A model generated the notes under the pieces. The model saw nothing but the letters and a program-made list of their open reading frames with translations, ran no database searches and was not told the origin of the DNA. This document shows, piece by piece, positions 1-12,100 of a stretch of DNA of 64,000 bases. Each line of letters begins with the position of its first letter. Positions within the stretch are counted from its first letter, which is position 1. A program made the position numbers and the translations under genes. This DNA is from Podospora pseudocomata. Taxonomy: Eukaryota > Ascomycota > Sordariomycetes > Sordariales > Podosporaceae. The stretch covers positions 1,302,001 to 1,366,000 of the forward strand of contig NC_085889.1 of NCBI RefSeq assembly GCF_035222375.1. The letters are read 5' to 3'.

Positions 1-1133
1 TGCCAAGCTGCCATAACGCGCGGACTGGTCGTGATGCAGCATGTTGTGGAAAATCGATGATGCTCCGCCCGGGCTGGTTGCGTACGTTGAATGAAGAAAT
101 CTTGAAGCGGTGGGATATTGATGTTGGCAGTGGATAGGCCATAGGATTGTTCAAGGCCTTGGTGGGTGGCTGTTAAGCAGCAAGCCACAAACGGGTCTTG
201 GGGGGTAACGCGTGGCGCTTAACCGAATCGGGCCGCCATCAGATGCCAAGGGAGATCTTCATCGAGGATGAACAGCTTGGCAAGGCCTTGGCATATACGC
301 CAAGACTGGTGTTGTCACGGCAAGCCATCCTCTTGTCTGACTTCGTTGACCGTGGAGCAGCAAAGTCTGGTCCAGGAAAAAGCTTGGGTTCATGGCCGGG
401 AATCTGCTGAACGGAAGGTTCCGTCGTGCAACGGACTGCACATGCGGTGACCGCCTCATGCAACACTGCCAGTACACTACCTAGGTCCTAGCTCTGTTCT
501 CTGTTCAGCGTGTCCTCCTCTCCAGGCCTTTGGCACGCGCCATGTGCTGCGTCTGACGTCTTTGTCAGCTGCGAATGGATCATAGACGCCACCAGAGAAG
601 CACAGTAGAAGCATGAGCATCAGCAGAAGCAGCAGCTTGTTTCGGGAATTACACGCCCAATCTGATCGACATTGCGACCACTTTTTTATCCATCGGTAAA
701 TGGACGCCAAGGACTAGACTCAATGTGGGGGAGGTACGTACTGAACTGCCACTTGACGATTGCATATAAGACTTCCTCAAGCCCTGTCCCTGCCCTATCT
801 CAACTGTCCAGAATCTCACTGCCATTTCAATCTTCGTTCAAATATCCCTCATCCCTCAACCCATGACCCATTCCTTCACCTATCATCCATCCATCACTCA
901 TCTTGTCTCCTGCTGCCTGCACACCACCCTCCATCAGCCCTCGACTGTAGTGTCACCCTTATTCCCAGAGTCTTGAACCAACCAGGCCTGCGGCATTTTC
1001 ACTGCACCCGAACCACCAACCTGGACTGTCTCACGAATCCCTGAACACCCTCTTCTACAAAATCCCCGCCAGACAGTTCTCCACAACTGTTTTTTTTGCA
1101 ATCCGTATTTCTCATACAACACCAAACTTCACC
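1..1133. other. intergenic, left edge
   Basis: No convincing coding region is seen. Short open frames occur on both strands but none has a recognisable motif or sensible start. The right third becomes pyrimidine-rich (CT/CA-rich), which looks like a fungal promoter and 5' leader for the small gene starting at 1134. Confidence 0.5.
765..770 (+). promoter_or_regulatory. TATA-like element
   Basis: TATAAG lies just upstream of a long CT-rich stretch, the usual layout of a filamentous-fungal promoter. It would serve the candidate gene at 1134, implying a leader of about 330 nt. This rests on position and composition only. Confidence 0.3.
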
Positions 1134-1544
1134 ATGGGCTCCGCCATATCCAGATGCAACTCCAACTCCAGGAGCAACAGCCACGGCCACGGCACTGGCC
1201 CAGGAATCTCTGAGATGGGCCAGAAGATTTTCGAGAGACAGCCGAATTGGCTCACCCCACCGTCCAAATGGCGCTCTCACCACTGCTCCCACCAGCCAGT
1301 GCGCTATCGCACCCCCACCCCATACCCCAAGGACGACAGGAAACGCTGCGACTATACGCTTCTCCACGAAAAGAACATGATCATCGAGACGCCAGTTGCG
1401 GACCATATTGAAGTCAAGAAACCCTCCCAGAAGCACCCGGCCATGGTGCACTCGCGCCACGGACAACAGTTGCCCCCCAACAGCACCCTCACTATTACCT
1501 GGGAAAGCCACCCCCGTCTAAACCGCTTTGAGCGTGCCTCGTGA
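1134..1544 (+). CDS. small hypothetical protein with possible N-myristoylation motif
   Basis: The single-exon frame encodes 136 residues and is not a family I recognise. The ATG sits in a good fungal context (CACC before ATGG) after a CT-rich leader. The N-terminus MGSAIS fits the MGxxxS pattern for N-myristoylation, followed by a Ser/Asn/His-rich low-complexity stretch (residues about 8-22) and a basic, Pro-rich middle. No signal peptide or membrane segment is visible. An antisense frame overlaps it, but that one lacks comparable start context. The coding call is an inference from context; it could be chance. Confidence 0.4.
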   Translation: MGSAISRCNSNSRSNSHGHGTGPGISEMGQKIFERQPNWLTPPSKWRSHHCSHQPVRYRTPTPYPKDDRKRCDYTLLHEKNMIIETPVADHIEVKKPSQKHPAMVHSRHGQQLPPNSTLTITWESHPRLNRFERAS

Positions 1545-2948
1545 GCATGCGCAGGCATACAGACAGCAGGTACTACCACGGGCCCAGGAAGCCGAGCCAA
1601 GATGGGACACTCAGGAAACAAGCAACGCGAACCGAACACAGAAGCTGCAAGTTGTCGAAGCCAAGACGGACCAGCTTCGGGCAATAGGAAGCACTTGCCG
1701 GCAAGCAGCCAGACGACATGTCAGTAAGCTTGGGGAAAACCTCACGCCAAGACGTCTTGTTTGATATTAGGCAGATTAAGCACTTCCGCTGATGCCCGTT
1801 GCTGTCAGTCGCTGCCCTCCTTCACTGGCGCTTGGCGCTTGGCGCAACATCATCCCGCCCTTGGCTGCATGGCGTCGACTGGGGAAAGGAAAAAAGAAGG
1901 AAGCATGCCGCTAGGAGCAAGCCACAGGAACAGGGAGGATGAAACAAGAGGGTGTGTGGGGCCAAAAGGGAAAGGAAAGCGGCAGTGGCTTTATTGGCGG
2001 TTTCTCCCCTGTATGACGTTCACTTGAACTTCTCTCCTTGGTTCTGCAGCGTCTTGATTAGGATCAGAGCCCACATGTCAGGATGAACGCTTGCAAGAAG
2101 CTACCAGGGTTTGGTCAGAGAGGGTGATTAGGGTAGCGATGCTCATCATGTATGGCAGTGGCCTTCTATTTTATTGGGTACTACAGCATAACATCGGCAA
2201 CTGCATTTCAGCAAGTATTTGCACCCAAATATTGCTATTAATTCAAAAGAAATCTGCAGTTTTCCTCCCTGACGCCATTTTGACCGTTCCCCAAATGTCC
2301 TCTGCTGCTTACTGTTGGCCTCTGACAGCTACGTAGAATAGACTCGGAGTCGCTCCAGGTTTGAGTAGTCGAAACTCAACACTGAACATGCATAACTCGG
2401 GTGACACAGCCAATGAACAAAGCCGCGCCTAGATACAACCACCGGGATTTAACTGGCCGGCCGGCGCTTAACCGCAACTACCGTATAACAGTAAGCATAA
2501 AGGTGAGCGCTATGATGTGTTGAGCATGAGTTCTAGATCCGCCCTGTCGTCGGGTCGGGGGCCTCGATGGAGATTTTGACGTTATCTAACCTTTATGTGG
2601 CGCCCGTGGCTTGGTGGACGGTTGTATCTGCAGACGAAGGAGCGTTTGAAGTTTAAATTGTGGGTGGGACTGCCCTAACATCAAATGCCACAAAGCGAAG
2701 CCAAAAACACACAACCATCTTCGTACGCCTTTCCTTTTCTTTGCCACCAAATAAGCCAACGTACCCATCACCCTGGCCGTACTCCGTCCATAAAAATGAA
2801 AGGGCTGTTTGTGCGGCTTCGCAAGCTCTGGAAACGAGCCTGCGGGCCGCTCTCAAATAATATGCCCAAGGGTCGACAGCCAATTCAAGAATTGATGGGT
2901 ACTGAATCTAAGGAAACTCCTTCCTGTAATTGCGTTCCCGTAATGCAC
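1545..2948. other. intergenic, no gene seen
   Basis: Only short, mutually overlapping frames are present and none resembles a protein family. A GC-rich palindromic stretch lies near 2456-2466 (GGCCGGCCGG). The right end is the 3' side of the HET gene on the minus strand. Confidence 0.5.
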
Positions 2949-4964
2949 TCAAACTAAACAGAAATCTTGTACTGCCACTCCCTTCTCTTTCAGTTGCTGC
3001 ATACTTATTTCATATCTCAACTCGCCACCCGAACTTGTGAAAGTATCAACGGCTTCAAGGCCTAGCCCTAATCTTTCGATCCTTGGATCCTTGATAACGA
3101 CCTCTCCAGTCCGTTCATCCAAGATGGACAGGCTGCCTCGATTGCTCTCGTTGAATGCATACACCTGCCGCTGATAACTTTCGAGTGGTCCTAAGAATGG
3201 CTCGCCAGCCATGACACCATGCATGAAGGCGTCTCCAACAAGTTGATAGAACTCACGATGCCTGTCTTTTTCTGTTGCACGCAAGATTAGAGGGGTGTCT
3301 GTCCCGAGGAAAAGACATACGATGTCTCCTGGCTGTGTTGCCTTGGCTCCAAGCCCAAATCTGCCATCAGATGTCATGAAGTACTGGCGTCCTTGAACCC
3401 AGGTCGTCATGTGTTTTCCTAGGAGTACCAAGTTTGGGTCCTCATTGTTCTCCTCACGAAAATCCTCAGATGTGGTCAGGACTTTGCGCAGCATGTCCGT
3501 CACGTCAGACACAGGCAGGTAGTAGTTTTCCGGTGGGATAAACGTCTCTCGAAAGCGGCCTGCGCTGACTGCCCGGCTCATGCTTTCTAGGAGAATTGGC
3601 TGTTGCACAGCCGTCACCTTGGCGAAAACATCCCTGAAGAGCTTTCGAAAGCTGGCCAGCGTGGCAAGAGGAGTGGTAGTGTCGTCTGGCAGGGCCGTAA
3701 CCGTGATTTCCGCGCACCGGACACCAACCATAGAGAGAAATGACCCCTCCAGAGACGAATCCGTGACAACCGCAAGAAAAGTCTCTCCCCCAGAGCACGG
3801 CAGTCCATACATATTCCTCTCCATCTCATAAGACCAATCCGGAATCCAGCTCGGCCACCACTTTGACCCCCCTTCCTCGTCTTTAACCCCCGCATGCGCC
3901 AAAATATCCCCCTTCCTAGTCGCCTGGATATACTTCAACACCACATCCCCATACACCTCGGCAACAGAAGCAGTATAATCCGGCCTCACAACCTCCGCAG
4001 CACCCCCCTCCCTCTCAAACCCACTCAGCAGCCTCAACAGCCCATAAACCCTATCTCTTGGATCCTTGCACTTCATCTCCTCGCAGTACGTCCGCATTTC
4101 TGTCAGGTTGATAGGAAATCTAGGCCTGCACATCGCAACCACCAGCCAAGCCCTATCAGTCCGGCACAGCTTCGCCATCGGGCTAGACCCTTCAGAGTTC
4201 TTGACGTTGGTGCAGTAGACCGCATTGCGGAGGTCGAGGCGGGAGATGGTGGAATGGCCAGCTTGGAATGTTGCGTTGTTTGCTAGTGCTTGCTCTTGTA
4301 AGACCCAGAGTCGTTCAAACCAAGACCGGTTGAGTAATGCTTCGACGGCGTTGGCGTCGCGGGGGGTGTAATGCCCGTCGTCAGGAAAGGGGGTGTCAAT
4401 GTCGGCGAGTGAGGGGTCGCGGGCGTTGGGGGTGGGTGTCATGGATTGCATGTTCCAGTCAACGGTGACTTGGGACCCGATGTCTCGGAGGATATTCAGT
4501 GCGTGGTTGCTATCGTCTCCTTCAGGGCCGAGCCAGATGACGACGTGGGCTGCTTTTTCGTAGACGTCGCCCATGAAACTGACTTGGTGGCCTTTTTCGG
4601 TCCAGTCATTTTGGTTGATGCAGATGGCGTCGATCCAGATTGTGCGCGGGCTCGAGGGCAAACGGAGGTGTCTGAGCGCGGTGGCAAGGTTTTGGGTGAC
4701 GAGCATTGTGTTGTGTTTTGTTGAGCCGTCAGCGTCGATCGTGATCATGGCGATTGGAGCCGGGTCGGCTTCGGAGCCCCATACATAGGACAGAGCTTCG
4801 TAGGGTGTGATAGCTTCATCTTGAATGTCGATACAGGCTGGTTGATTCGTAAACGATAGGCAGATCGGGGCTGTATTGTCTTCGCTCGGGTGGATAGACA
4901 AGAGCCGGATGAGCTTGGCTGGAGGGGGGGGAAGGGGTCGGTATTGAAAGCTTGTCGGCACCAT
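2949..4964 (-). CDS. HET-domain (heterokaryon incompatibility) protein
   Basis: The product is 671 residues from the ATG at 4964. A frame open further upstream to 5276 has no family character, so the downstream start is preferred. The HET domain (PF06985) spans roughly residues 55-215 with its three hallmark blocks: YEALSYVWG (55-63), IWIDAICINQ (109-118) and VVIWLGPEG (141-149). The rest is the usual poorly conserved C-terminal part of this family, with no NACHT, WD or ankyrin repeats. HET proteins trigger cell death when genetically different hyphae fuse, and the allorecognition partner cannot be told from sequence. No intron is needed and the frame is uninterrupted. Two decayed HET genes of other types lie 11-14 kb to the right. 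Confidence 0.85.
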   Translation of the reverse strand: MVPTSFQYRPLPPPPAKLIRLLSIHPSEDNTAPICLSFTNQPACIDIQDEAITPYEALSYVWGSEADPAPIAMITIDADGSTKHNTMLVTQNLATALRHLRLPSSPRTIWIDAICINQNDWTEKGHQVSFMGDVYEKAAHVVIWLGPEGDDSNHALNILRDIGSQVTVDWNMQSMTPTPNARDPSLADIDTPFPDDGHYTPRDANAVEALLNRSWFERLWVLQEQALANNATFQAGHSTISRLDLRNAVYCTNVKNSEGSSPMAKLCRTDRAWLVVAMCRPRFPINLTEMRTYCEEMKCKDPRDRVYGLLRLLSGFEREGGAAEVVRPDYTASVAEVYGDVVLKYIQATRKGDILAHAGVKDEEGGSKWWPSWIPDWSYEMERNMYGLPCSGGETFLAVVTDSSLEGSFLSMVGVRCAEITVTALPDDTTTPLATLASFRKLFRDVFAKVTAVQQPILLESMSRAVSAGRFRETFIPPENYYLPVSDVTDMLRKVLTTSEDFREENNEDPNLVLLGKHMTTWVQGRQYFMTSDGRFGLGAKATQPGDIVCLFLGTDTPLILRATEKDRHREFYQLVGDAFMHGVMAGEPFLGPLESYQRQVYAFNESNRGSLSILDERTGEVVIKDPRIERLGLGLEAVDTFTSSGGELRYEISMQQLKEKGVAVQDFCLV

Positions 4965-5505
4965 CTTGTGACAAAATTTGACAGTAAGGAACTGATTGTC
5001 AGTGGGAGTCTTAGAGATCAAGTAGATCTGTGTGAATCTGATCCAATGTGGTCCTCGAAAAGTGTGGATTAGCACATCAACCCTCAAACTGCCTAAAAAG
5101 CGCAAATGGGAGAAAGCCTTCGGCACTGACACCTCACCGCCGCCTTCTGGAAGCTCATTGGTCGAAAATGCGGGGCTTTGAGATGTCATGCATTCCTCTG
5201 GCCCGATTAGAGGTGTTTGGTATTGGCAGACTGTTGGTTTGTGGTGCGGTTTCAGTTTCGTCTGTGTCGATGCCAAGAGTCTACGTGGATGATAAGTCGT
5301 GGACGCACACCAAAAATGGACTCACAAATCGAATATTCAAACTGGGATAGAGATATGTATTGAACCGAGAAGACTGCAAAGTAGGTAGTTTAAGCCGAAG
5401 GGCCGTGATTCATACTAACACTATTGGCCACAGTAACCATTGATCGTGCTGCGAGAAGTGGTGTCCAGGGCTAGATGAACTCGAAAGGCGTAACATTTCC
5501 TTGAT
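4965..5505. other. intergenic between HET gene and dehydrogenase
   Basis: This holds the 5' side of the HET gene and the 3' side of the dehydrogenase, both on the minus strand. The upstream extension of the HET frame (4965-5276) has no motif and is taken as leader. Confidence 0.45.
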
Positions 5506-6494
5506 TTAGTATGGAATTCTGTTCCCGTCCCACTTGATGAGGGTTCCGTTGTCCTGGGGCGTAATGTCCTTGAATACCCTCATTAAGCCAGCAATACAGG
5601 TTGTCATATCGTCAACCCCATCCCACCCTGTGAGCCGGGTCAAGATGAATCCAGGCTCGACATTCACCATCGTCAGGTTTCGTCCTTCCTTTTCCCACTC
5701 ACGAGCCATGGTGACAGTGCCTTGGTTGAGAGCCGTCTTCGCCATACGGTAGGCCATGCATGTACCAAAAGAGTTCTCTTTTGTCTTGTTAATGCCAGCT
5801 TGCCTCATTAAACGGGGCAACGAAAGGATGAGCAAAGATGATTTGGCTATGAGAAATGACATTGAGGGCATAACAAGATGATATATGGAGATGAGTCGGG
5901 CTTCCATCCTATCATGGGGAATGAAAGTAATATGGCAGGATCTTGAGAGTTTACTCGCTTGAAACTGAGCCAAAGGCGGAGGAGATATTGACTATCTTTG
6001 TGTTATCGCCAAGCTCCAAGCTCGGGAGGAAGTGCCCGATGGTAAGGATAGGGCCAACAGCCATTACGCGGAACTTCTCCACCATCATCTCCCCTGTTTG
6101 CTCCTGCCATGGCTTTGGATGAGGCGAGAGGCCACCAACGTTGATGAGGAGGTCAAGAGGTCGATCGGCACCGTATAGAGCCGCTGCTCGAGAGATGGTG
6201 GCTTCATCAAGATAATCTAGCTCCAAGAGTCTCACACCTGCTTTCTCGAGCTCCACAACCGTCGGATCCTTTTCTGTGCGTGTTTTGGGCCGAACGATAG
6301 CCGTAACGTCCCATGACTCCTCAACAAATGCCTTCAGGAGTTTGTTTCCGATCCCGCGGTTTGCCCCTGCAGCTCTTGGTGTCAGTGGCGTCGACGCGTG
6401 GTTATTGGAGTGTTGGTTGGGGAATATCAGTTTCAATTCTGGGTTGCACGGGGTACCGGCACTTACCCACGATAAGAACAGTCTCCCTCCTCAT
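5506..6494 (-). CDS. short-chain dehydrogenase/reductase (SDR)
   Basis: Classical SDR, predicted to be a soluble NAD(P)(H)-dependent oxidoreductase of unknown substrate. Exon 1 is tiny (6467-6494, MRRETVLIV); the intron 6367-6466 starts GTAAGT and ends CTGCAG. Splicing creates the cofactor motif GANRGIG. Exon 2 (5955-6366) carries DLLINVGG, the NAG-like motif with Val for Ala, and the NISS catalytic-serine strand. A second intron starts at 5954 (GTAAAC). Its acceptor is unresolved: one option ends near 5908 and adds about 38 residues, another ends near 5801. Exon 3 holds the catalytic YRMAK (YxxxK) and the PGF segment, ending in IPY. The family is certain; the second junction is not. Confidence 0.8.
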
Positions 6495-7017
6495 GCTTCC
6501 AAGTTGCCTGAAGGCTCGGACAGCGTTGGTGAGCAGCTGGGATAGGCTGGTATAAAGCTTAGACTCTGTCCATCAATTGCTCGGATAGTTTTTATGGATG
6601 AATAGAGCCGTACTTGGTAAAGATGAGATAGTGAAATAGGAGGAGGAATAAAATGTGCTTCATTATGAGCCCGATGAAGGTCGAGGAAGTCCCCGAAATT
6701 TACCATGACTGCATTGTAGATGTGTAAAGAATCAGGTTAGGAACGTACCAGCATGATGCAGATGAAAGATAGGCGTCGAGCACCATCCCAAAATGAAGTT
6801 TGGGGCCGTGAACTTGATAGGCCTATATGTCTTGTTCAGTGTTTTGTTGACTTTTAAGATAGGGGTTATCAATTTCGGTGGTGAGAGGTATGTCGCAAAT
6901 ATGTGAGAAGATATGAACGCTGAAACTCACTCTCGAGCTCTCTGATTCAAGTCAGGTGATACCTAGTGTGACCTGCTGTCACCCGTTTTGGCATGGACGC
7001 CACTGACAGCCAATCAT
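6495..7017. other. intergenic left of the LINE
   Basis: Upstream region of the dehydrogenase gene and the unduplicated left flank of the LINE insertion. No gene is recognised. Confidence 0.5.
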
Positions 7018-7031
7018 TCCTGCTCGGTGAG
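7018..7031 (+). repeat. left target-site duplication of the LINE
   Basis: TCCTGCTCGGTGAG occurs here and identically at 13051-13064, immediately outside the two ends of the LINE. A 14-bp direct repeat is typical of target-primed reverse transcription. Confidence 0.85.
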
Positions 7032-7181
7032 CAACCTTTCCCTGAAAAATATTTTTCTAGGAAGAATCGACCAATCAGGAGCTGGTTACTCCTTCCAGGG
7101 CCTTGGAAGCCCTCTTGTCTGAATACCCTCATCACCTCACCCCCCCCTACACAAGCCGCATCCCCACCTACCACGACAACG

Positions 7182-9100
7182 ATGGCCTCGACGGCCCCAG
7201 GAGGCTACCGCCTCTCGAACAACTCGAAGCACGAGATCTACCTAGGCGTCTCCGAAGCCTGGAAAGCAGTGCTTTTCGACAACAACGTCCCGGCTGAACA
7301 AGCCACGCTCGAGCAGCGGCGACTCGCGGAAGAACTAGTCGCTAAAACCCACGCGAAAATGACGGCACCAGGCGCCCAGACCCCCAACTGCCTGTGGAAC
7401 TGCGAGGGCTGCCTGGCCTGCGCAGGCTCCTGCTACGACGACCCGTGTCGAAATGAGCAATGCCCCTCACACGCGGACCGCAGGAAGACAGCCTCTTCGC
7501 CGACGAAGCCGCCCTCAGAAGGGACGAAGAGATGGGAGACTCCCTCCCAACGACCAGACCGACCACTCCCACCCCGACCGGAAGGACCGCAGGGACACTA
7601 CCTCCTCACCCACTGCCGTCGCGCCCACGCAAGACAACGGCCCCCGACAGCAGACAGAAGCTGTCCCCTCGGACTAGATAGGCCCAGCGCACGAGGCCTC
7701 GAGGACAGCCGGCATGCCGGAAGACCCCCTCTAGACCCAGAAGTAGAGGCCCTCTTCAGGGACATGGACCACGACAGAACACAAGCCCTCCAAAGGCAAG
7801 AGGTGCTCAGGAACATGGCACAGAGCCTAAACGGCGCCCTGGCAGCCGAACTGGCCGGCCCGCAGGCAGAATGGGCGTCCTTTTGCAAGGAGAAAGTCCT
7901 TTGGCTCTTTAGGATACTTAAGGACATCGACGGCACTACAGGAGCCCCCGGCTCAGCGAGGAGCGCCTGGTCGACCAGCTTCGACTCTAAGAACTCCTCG
8001 ACAAGCACGACCAGGAGCACCAGCCCGACGACAGAGGCCCGGGGCCCCTCAAAGACCCCCAAACTCGCCAAGACCCCGACGGGCAGCAATGCAACCAGCG
8101 TCACGTGGGCCCAGATGGCGACGAGCGGGGCCAGCAGCAGCCAAGCCGCCAGCAGCGCGCGGACAAGTGTCGCCAGCCTGACTGCCCACGCCCCCGATCC
8201 AACAGCGGGCTGGAAAACAGTGGGCCGCAACAACAAGGCCAACCGAGAAGACGACCGCCTCTTCGTAAGGCTCCCCGACGGCCACCCGTGGAGACAGGCA
8301 TCAGCGGAGGGCTTCAGAGTCGCACTCTGCCGACAGCTCGGGGCCCCACTCAGCCTCATCCGCTCGGCCAAACAAGTCGACACTGGCTTCGCGATCGTCC
8401 CAGCCGACAAGAAGGCGCGGACGCAACTACTCGCCCTAGCGCCAGCCCTAACCACACACGGCGCGAAGCTTGACGAATCGGCCACCTGGCATACCTACGT
8501 AGTCCCCAGGGTACCGAAGACGGTCAACGGCCTGACGGCAGCATCGACACCAACGACCTCATGGAAGACGAGATCCTCCGGGCCACTAAGGCCAAACCGG
8601 TCTCGGCGAAGAAGTCGAAACACGCCCTACCCGACGACACTCACGCCGACTGGGTCGTATCCTTCATCAAACCCGTCCCTGACCACTTCAGACTCTTTGG
8701 CAGCCCGCCGGCCAGAAAGATCACCAGAAGTGCAAAAGCCAACCAGTGCTATAGATGCCAAGGTTACCACGACCCACGCATCTGCGATAGACAAGCCAGA
8801 TGCAATAACTGCGGAACTGATCACCCACCAGGGCCCTGCGCCAGGCCACCGAGATGCGCCAACTGCCACGGACCACACAAGGCAGACTTTGGAGCGTGCC
8901 CGGCCAGACCAAGGACGGAGGGGGGCGTCCTCAAGAAACCAACCAACAGGCAGCTCAAGGCCATACGCAAGGTAGGCGAGGCCCCTGTACGCGGCGGCAC
9001 ACCCAGCGGAAGGAAGGAACACCGACCCCCAACCCGCAACGACCAACCCCCCGGCCACAGAACCATGCCTGTGAGACCCAGCGAGCCCAGGAGAGCGGCC
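7182..9100 (+). pseudogene. LINE ORF1 region (gag-like, zinc knuckles)
   Basis: The likely start is the ATG at 7182, inside the element; a frame open from 6993 begins in flanking DNA. The N-terminal part has a Cys cluster (about 7388-7440) and a Pro/Ser/Thr-rich linker; the middle contains a conserved-looking stretch at about 8245-8530. The end has three knuckles: CYRCQGYHDPRIC, CNNCGTDHPPGPC and CANCHGPHKADFGAC. The reading frame changes near 8535-8550 and probably also around 7450-7680, where a neighbouring frame looks more protein-like. After the knuckles the frame runs without a stop straight into the endonuclease. In the living element this protein would bind element RNA. Confidence 0.75.
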
Positions 9101-12100
9101 AAAAACGGACGAAAGTCCGGGCTCTCCTTCTTACAGGCCAACGTAGCCAGAAGACCAGGGGCACACGACGCCCTCCTCAATATGGCGTGGGAAAGGACTG
9201 CCGACGTCATATTGGTACAGGAACCATGGGCACGAACCCAGGACGGCAGAAGAATGACCAAAACCCACAGAGGATACCAGCACTACACGCCAACAGAAGA
9301 CTGGAATGCGGGACCCCCAGGGCGATGGTATACATCAAAAAAAGACACACAAGGGGACCCAACAGAGCCTGGGACACGCGGGACACCGCGACGCCTGCGC
9401 GGTAGAAGCCCAAAGGGATAGTCTGGGTCAGCCTATACAGGGACAGACTTGGCGACGACGAGGTGCTCGACCTGGTCGAAAGCTGGCACCCCGGCAGACC
9501 AGCGATCATGGGAGGCGACTTCAACGCCTACCACCCTACCTGGCAACCGGGAAAGGAGTGCCCGGCGGGGAGACGAATAGCTGGATGGCTGGAAGACCGC
9601 CTCACCCTGGCATCGCTGCAGGGACCCACCAACATACACGGAAACACCATCGATCTGGTCCTCTCAACGAGCACAGAGGTAAAAGCCTGGGTGGACGAGG
9701 ACACCTACACCGGATCGGACCACTACACCCTGGCGGGGACGGTACCACCAGCAAGCCCACAGGCAACCAAGAAAGGTAGACCCTACGTCCCAGCCAAAGA
9801 GGAGGATAGGGCGCTCTTCCGCTCCCTGACTAGATGGGGCATGACACAAGTACCGACGGTAGCACACACAACCAAGGACCTCGACCACTGGGCCCGCTCC
9901 CTACAGAACGCCCTCGTAGGCGCGATCAAGGGAGCGGGACGCCTGAGAAGACAAGCAGGAGGCACCACACAATGGTGGAACGAGGAGTGCAAGGAAGCAC
10001 GCGTGGCGCTACAGCAGAGCCGCAACGACCCCACACAAGGGAGGAAGACCGGAAGCAAATACGCAAGACGTTCGAGACAACGGTCAAAAGGCAAAAGAGA
10101 GCACTGGCAACAGAAGCTCGAGCAAGCGTCCTCGAACAAGGACATCTACGCAGTGGCGGCATGGCACAAGGCAACCGACACCTTCGCCCCCGCCGCTGGT
10201 CCACAGGAATAGGACCTTTACGGAACCGGGGAAAAGCTAGAACTACTTAGGAAAGAGGTGGTTGAAAGATTCGGAGAAGACGGGGACACCACAGAGCCTT
10301 GGGTTCTCGCCCAACCCACCGACACTATACAATGGGACAACACGATCTCCCCGGAGGAGGCAAGGAGATGCACAATCGGGACCACAAGCACAGCTCCCGG
10401 CACAGACGACGTCACGGTAGACCTACTACGCGAGGTGTGGCGGGAGATAGGCGACAACATCACGGCCCTCTTCAGACAGTGCCTCCTCTTAGGGGCACCA
10501 CCCGCTCCCGTTTAAAGAAGCGGAAACGGTAATGCTCAGGAAACCGGGCAAAGACAACTATACCACGGTCAGAGCGTGGCGCCCGATCGCCCTCCTATCG
10601 TGTATAGGGAAGGGTCTTGAAAGACTGATAGCCAGAAGGATAGGCTTCACCGCAGTCAACCAAGAAGTGCTCGGCCCCACCCACATAGGGTCCCTCCCGA
10701 GGAGGTCCGCCGAGGACCTCGTTCTGTGCCTGGTACACGACGTCGAGAGAGCCTGGGGAAGGGGTAAGGCGGCGGCGCTCCTGACAATGGACGTACAGGG
10801 CGCCTTCGACGCGGTCAGAAAGAATAGGCTAGCAGGGAGGCTAAGGCAACAAGGCTGGCCACTGAATGTCTGCGAATGGGTACACTCCTTCATGTCACAC
10901 CGGAGCTCAGCCATGAGATTAGGAGACTGCACCCTCCCCCCTAGAAGAGTGGCATGCGGACTCCCACAAGGGTCCCCTGCCAGCCCGGTCCTCTTCGCAC
11001 TCTTCCTACAGCCACTGGTTAAGGAGCTGGCCGGGGCGTCGGCGTACGCAGACGACCTCGGACTGCTGGCTGTAGGCAAGAACGCCCAGGAGTGCGCGGC
11101 AATACTGGAGGCTACGGCCGAAAAGGCGGAGGCCTGGGGCTCCAGGAATGGCGTCGAGTTCGACCCAGCCAAGTGCGAGCTACTACACCTTACGAAGAGC
11201 CGCGCAACCCCCCCCGCAGTAAGGATAGGCAATACGGAGGTGACGCCGAAACAGGAGGTCCGATGGCTGGGTTTCTTCCTGGACCCCAAACTCAACTTCA
11301 AAGCCCACGCCAGTCGGTGGGCGACGAAGGCACTGAAAATAGCGAACCACCTGCGAAGGCTGAACAGGGTGGCCCGGGGCACCCCACCAAGAGCCACGGC
11401 GGAGGCGGTCCGGGCAGTGGTCGTACCCACGGCGACGTATGGGGCGGCGACGTGGTATACCGGGGTAAGGCAGGGAGGACAAACGAATGCGGTCAACAAG
11501 GCACTTAAATGTGCGGCCAGGGCGGTTGTCCCGGTCTGGAGAACGACCCCTGGGGGGCGATCTTCCGCGAGCAGGACCCCCCCCGCCGAAGTGGCGCTCG
11601 CCCACGCCAGAATCTCGATGGCGGCACGGTTCAAGAGCCTCGACCCCCGCCACCCACTGGTCCTCCGGACCCGGCCGATGCCGGAGCCACCCAGGAGGGG
11701 CCCCCGGGGGCGTCTCCCGGAGAAGCAAACCAGACTGGAAACACTCGCGACCCTACTCCCCGACTGCCCCAGGCCGCACCTGGTGCAATGGACCCTACGG
11801 CACCCGGTACCTCTGCCAAGACCAGAAAACAAGGAACTGGGCAAGAGACTCCACGAACAACTGACACTCCTCGCCCCTAGGGACGAGATCCACCTGTTCA
11901 GTGACGGATCGAAGGCAGCCCCGCACGAGGACTACCGAAGAGGACGGGCTGGGGCTACGTGGCGTACCAGGATGGGCAGAAGCTACACGAGCACCACGGA
12001 AGGCTCGGGGAATCCGAGGCCTTTGACGGCGAAGCGGTTGGGGCGGCACACGCGGTGGTGTGGGCGCGCGAATACATCAGGGCGGGGGCAAGACCCTCGG

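Noticed and set aside
6993-7181. upstream extension of the LINE ORF1 frame with an ATG at 6993
   Set aside because: This ATG lies outside the element, left of the target-site duplication; the ATG at 7182 is inside the element.
7598-8485. 295-codon minus-strand open frame
   Set aside because: Antisense to the LINE ORF1 region; no protein character.
10558-11844. 428-codon minus-strand open frame
   Set aside because: Antisense to the LINE reverse transcriptase; GC-rich sequence lacks stops on both strands.
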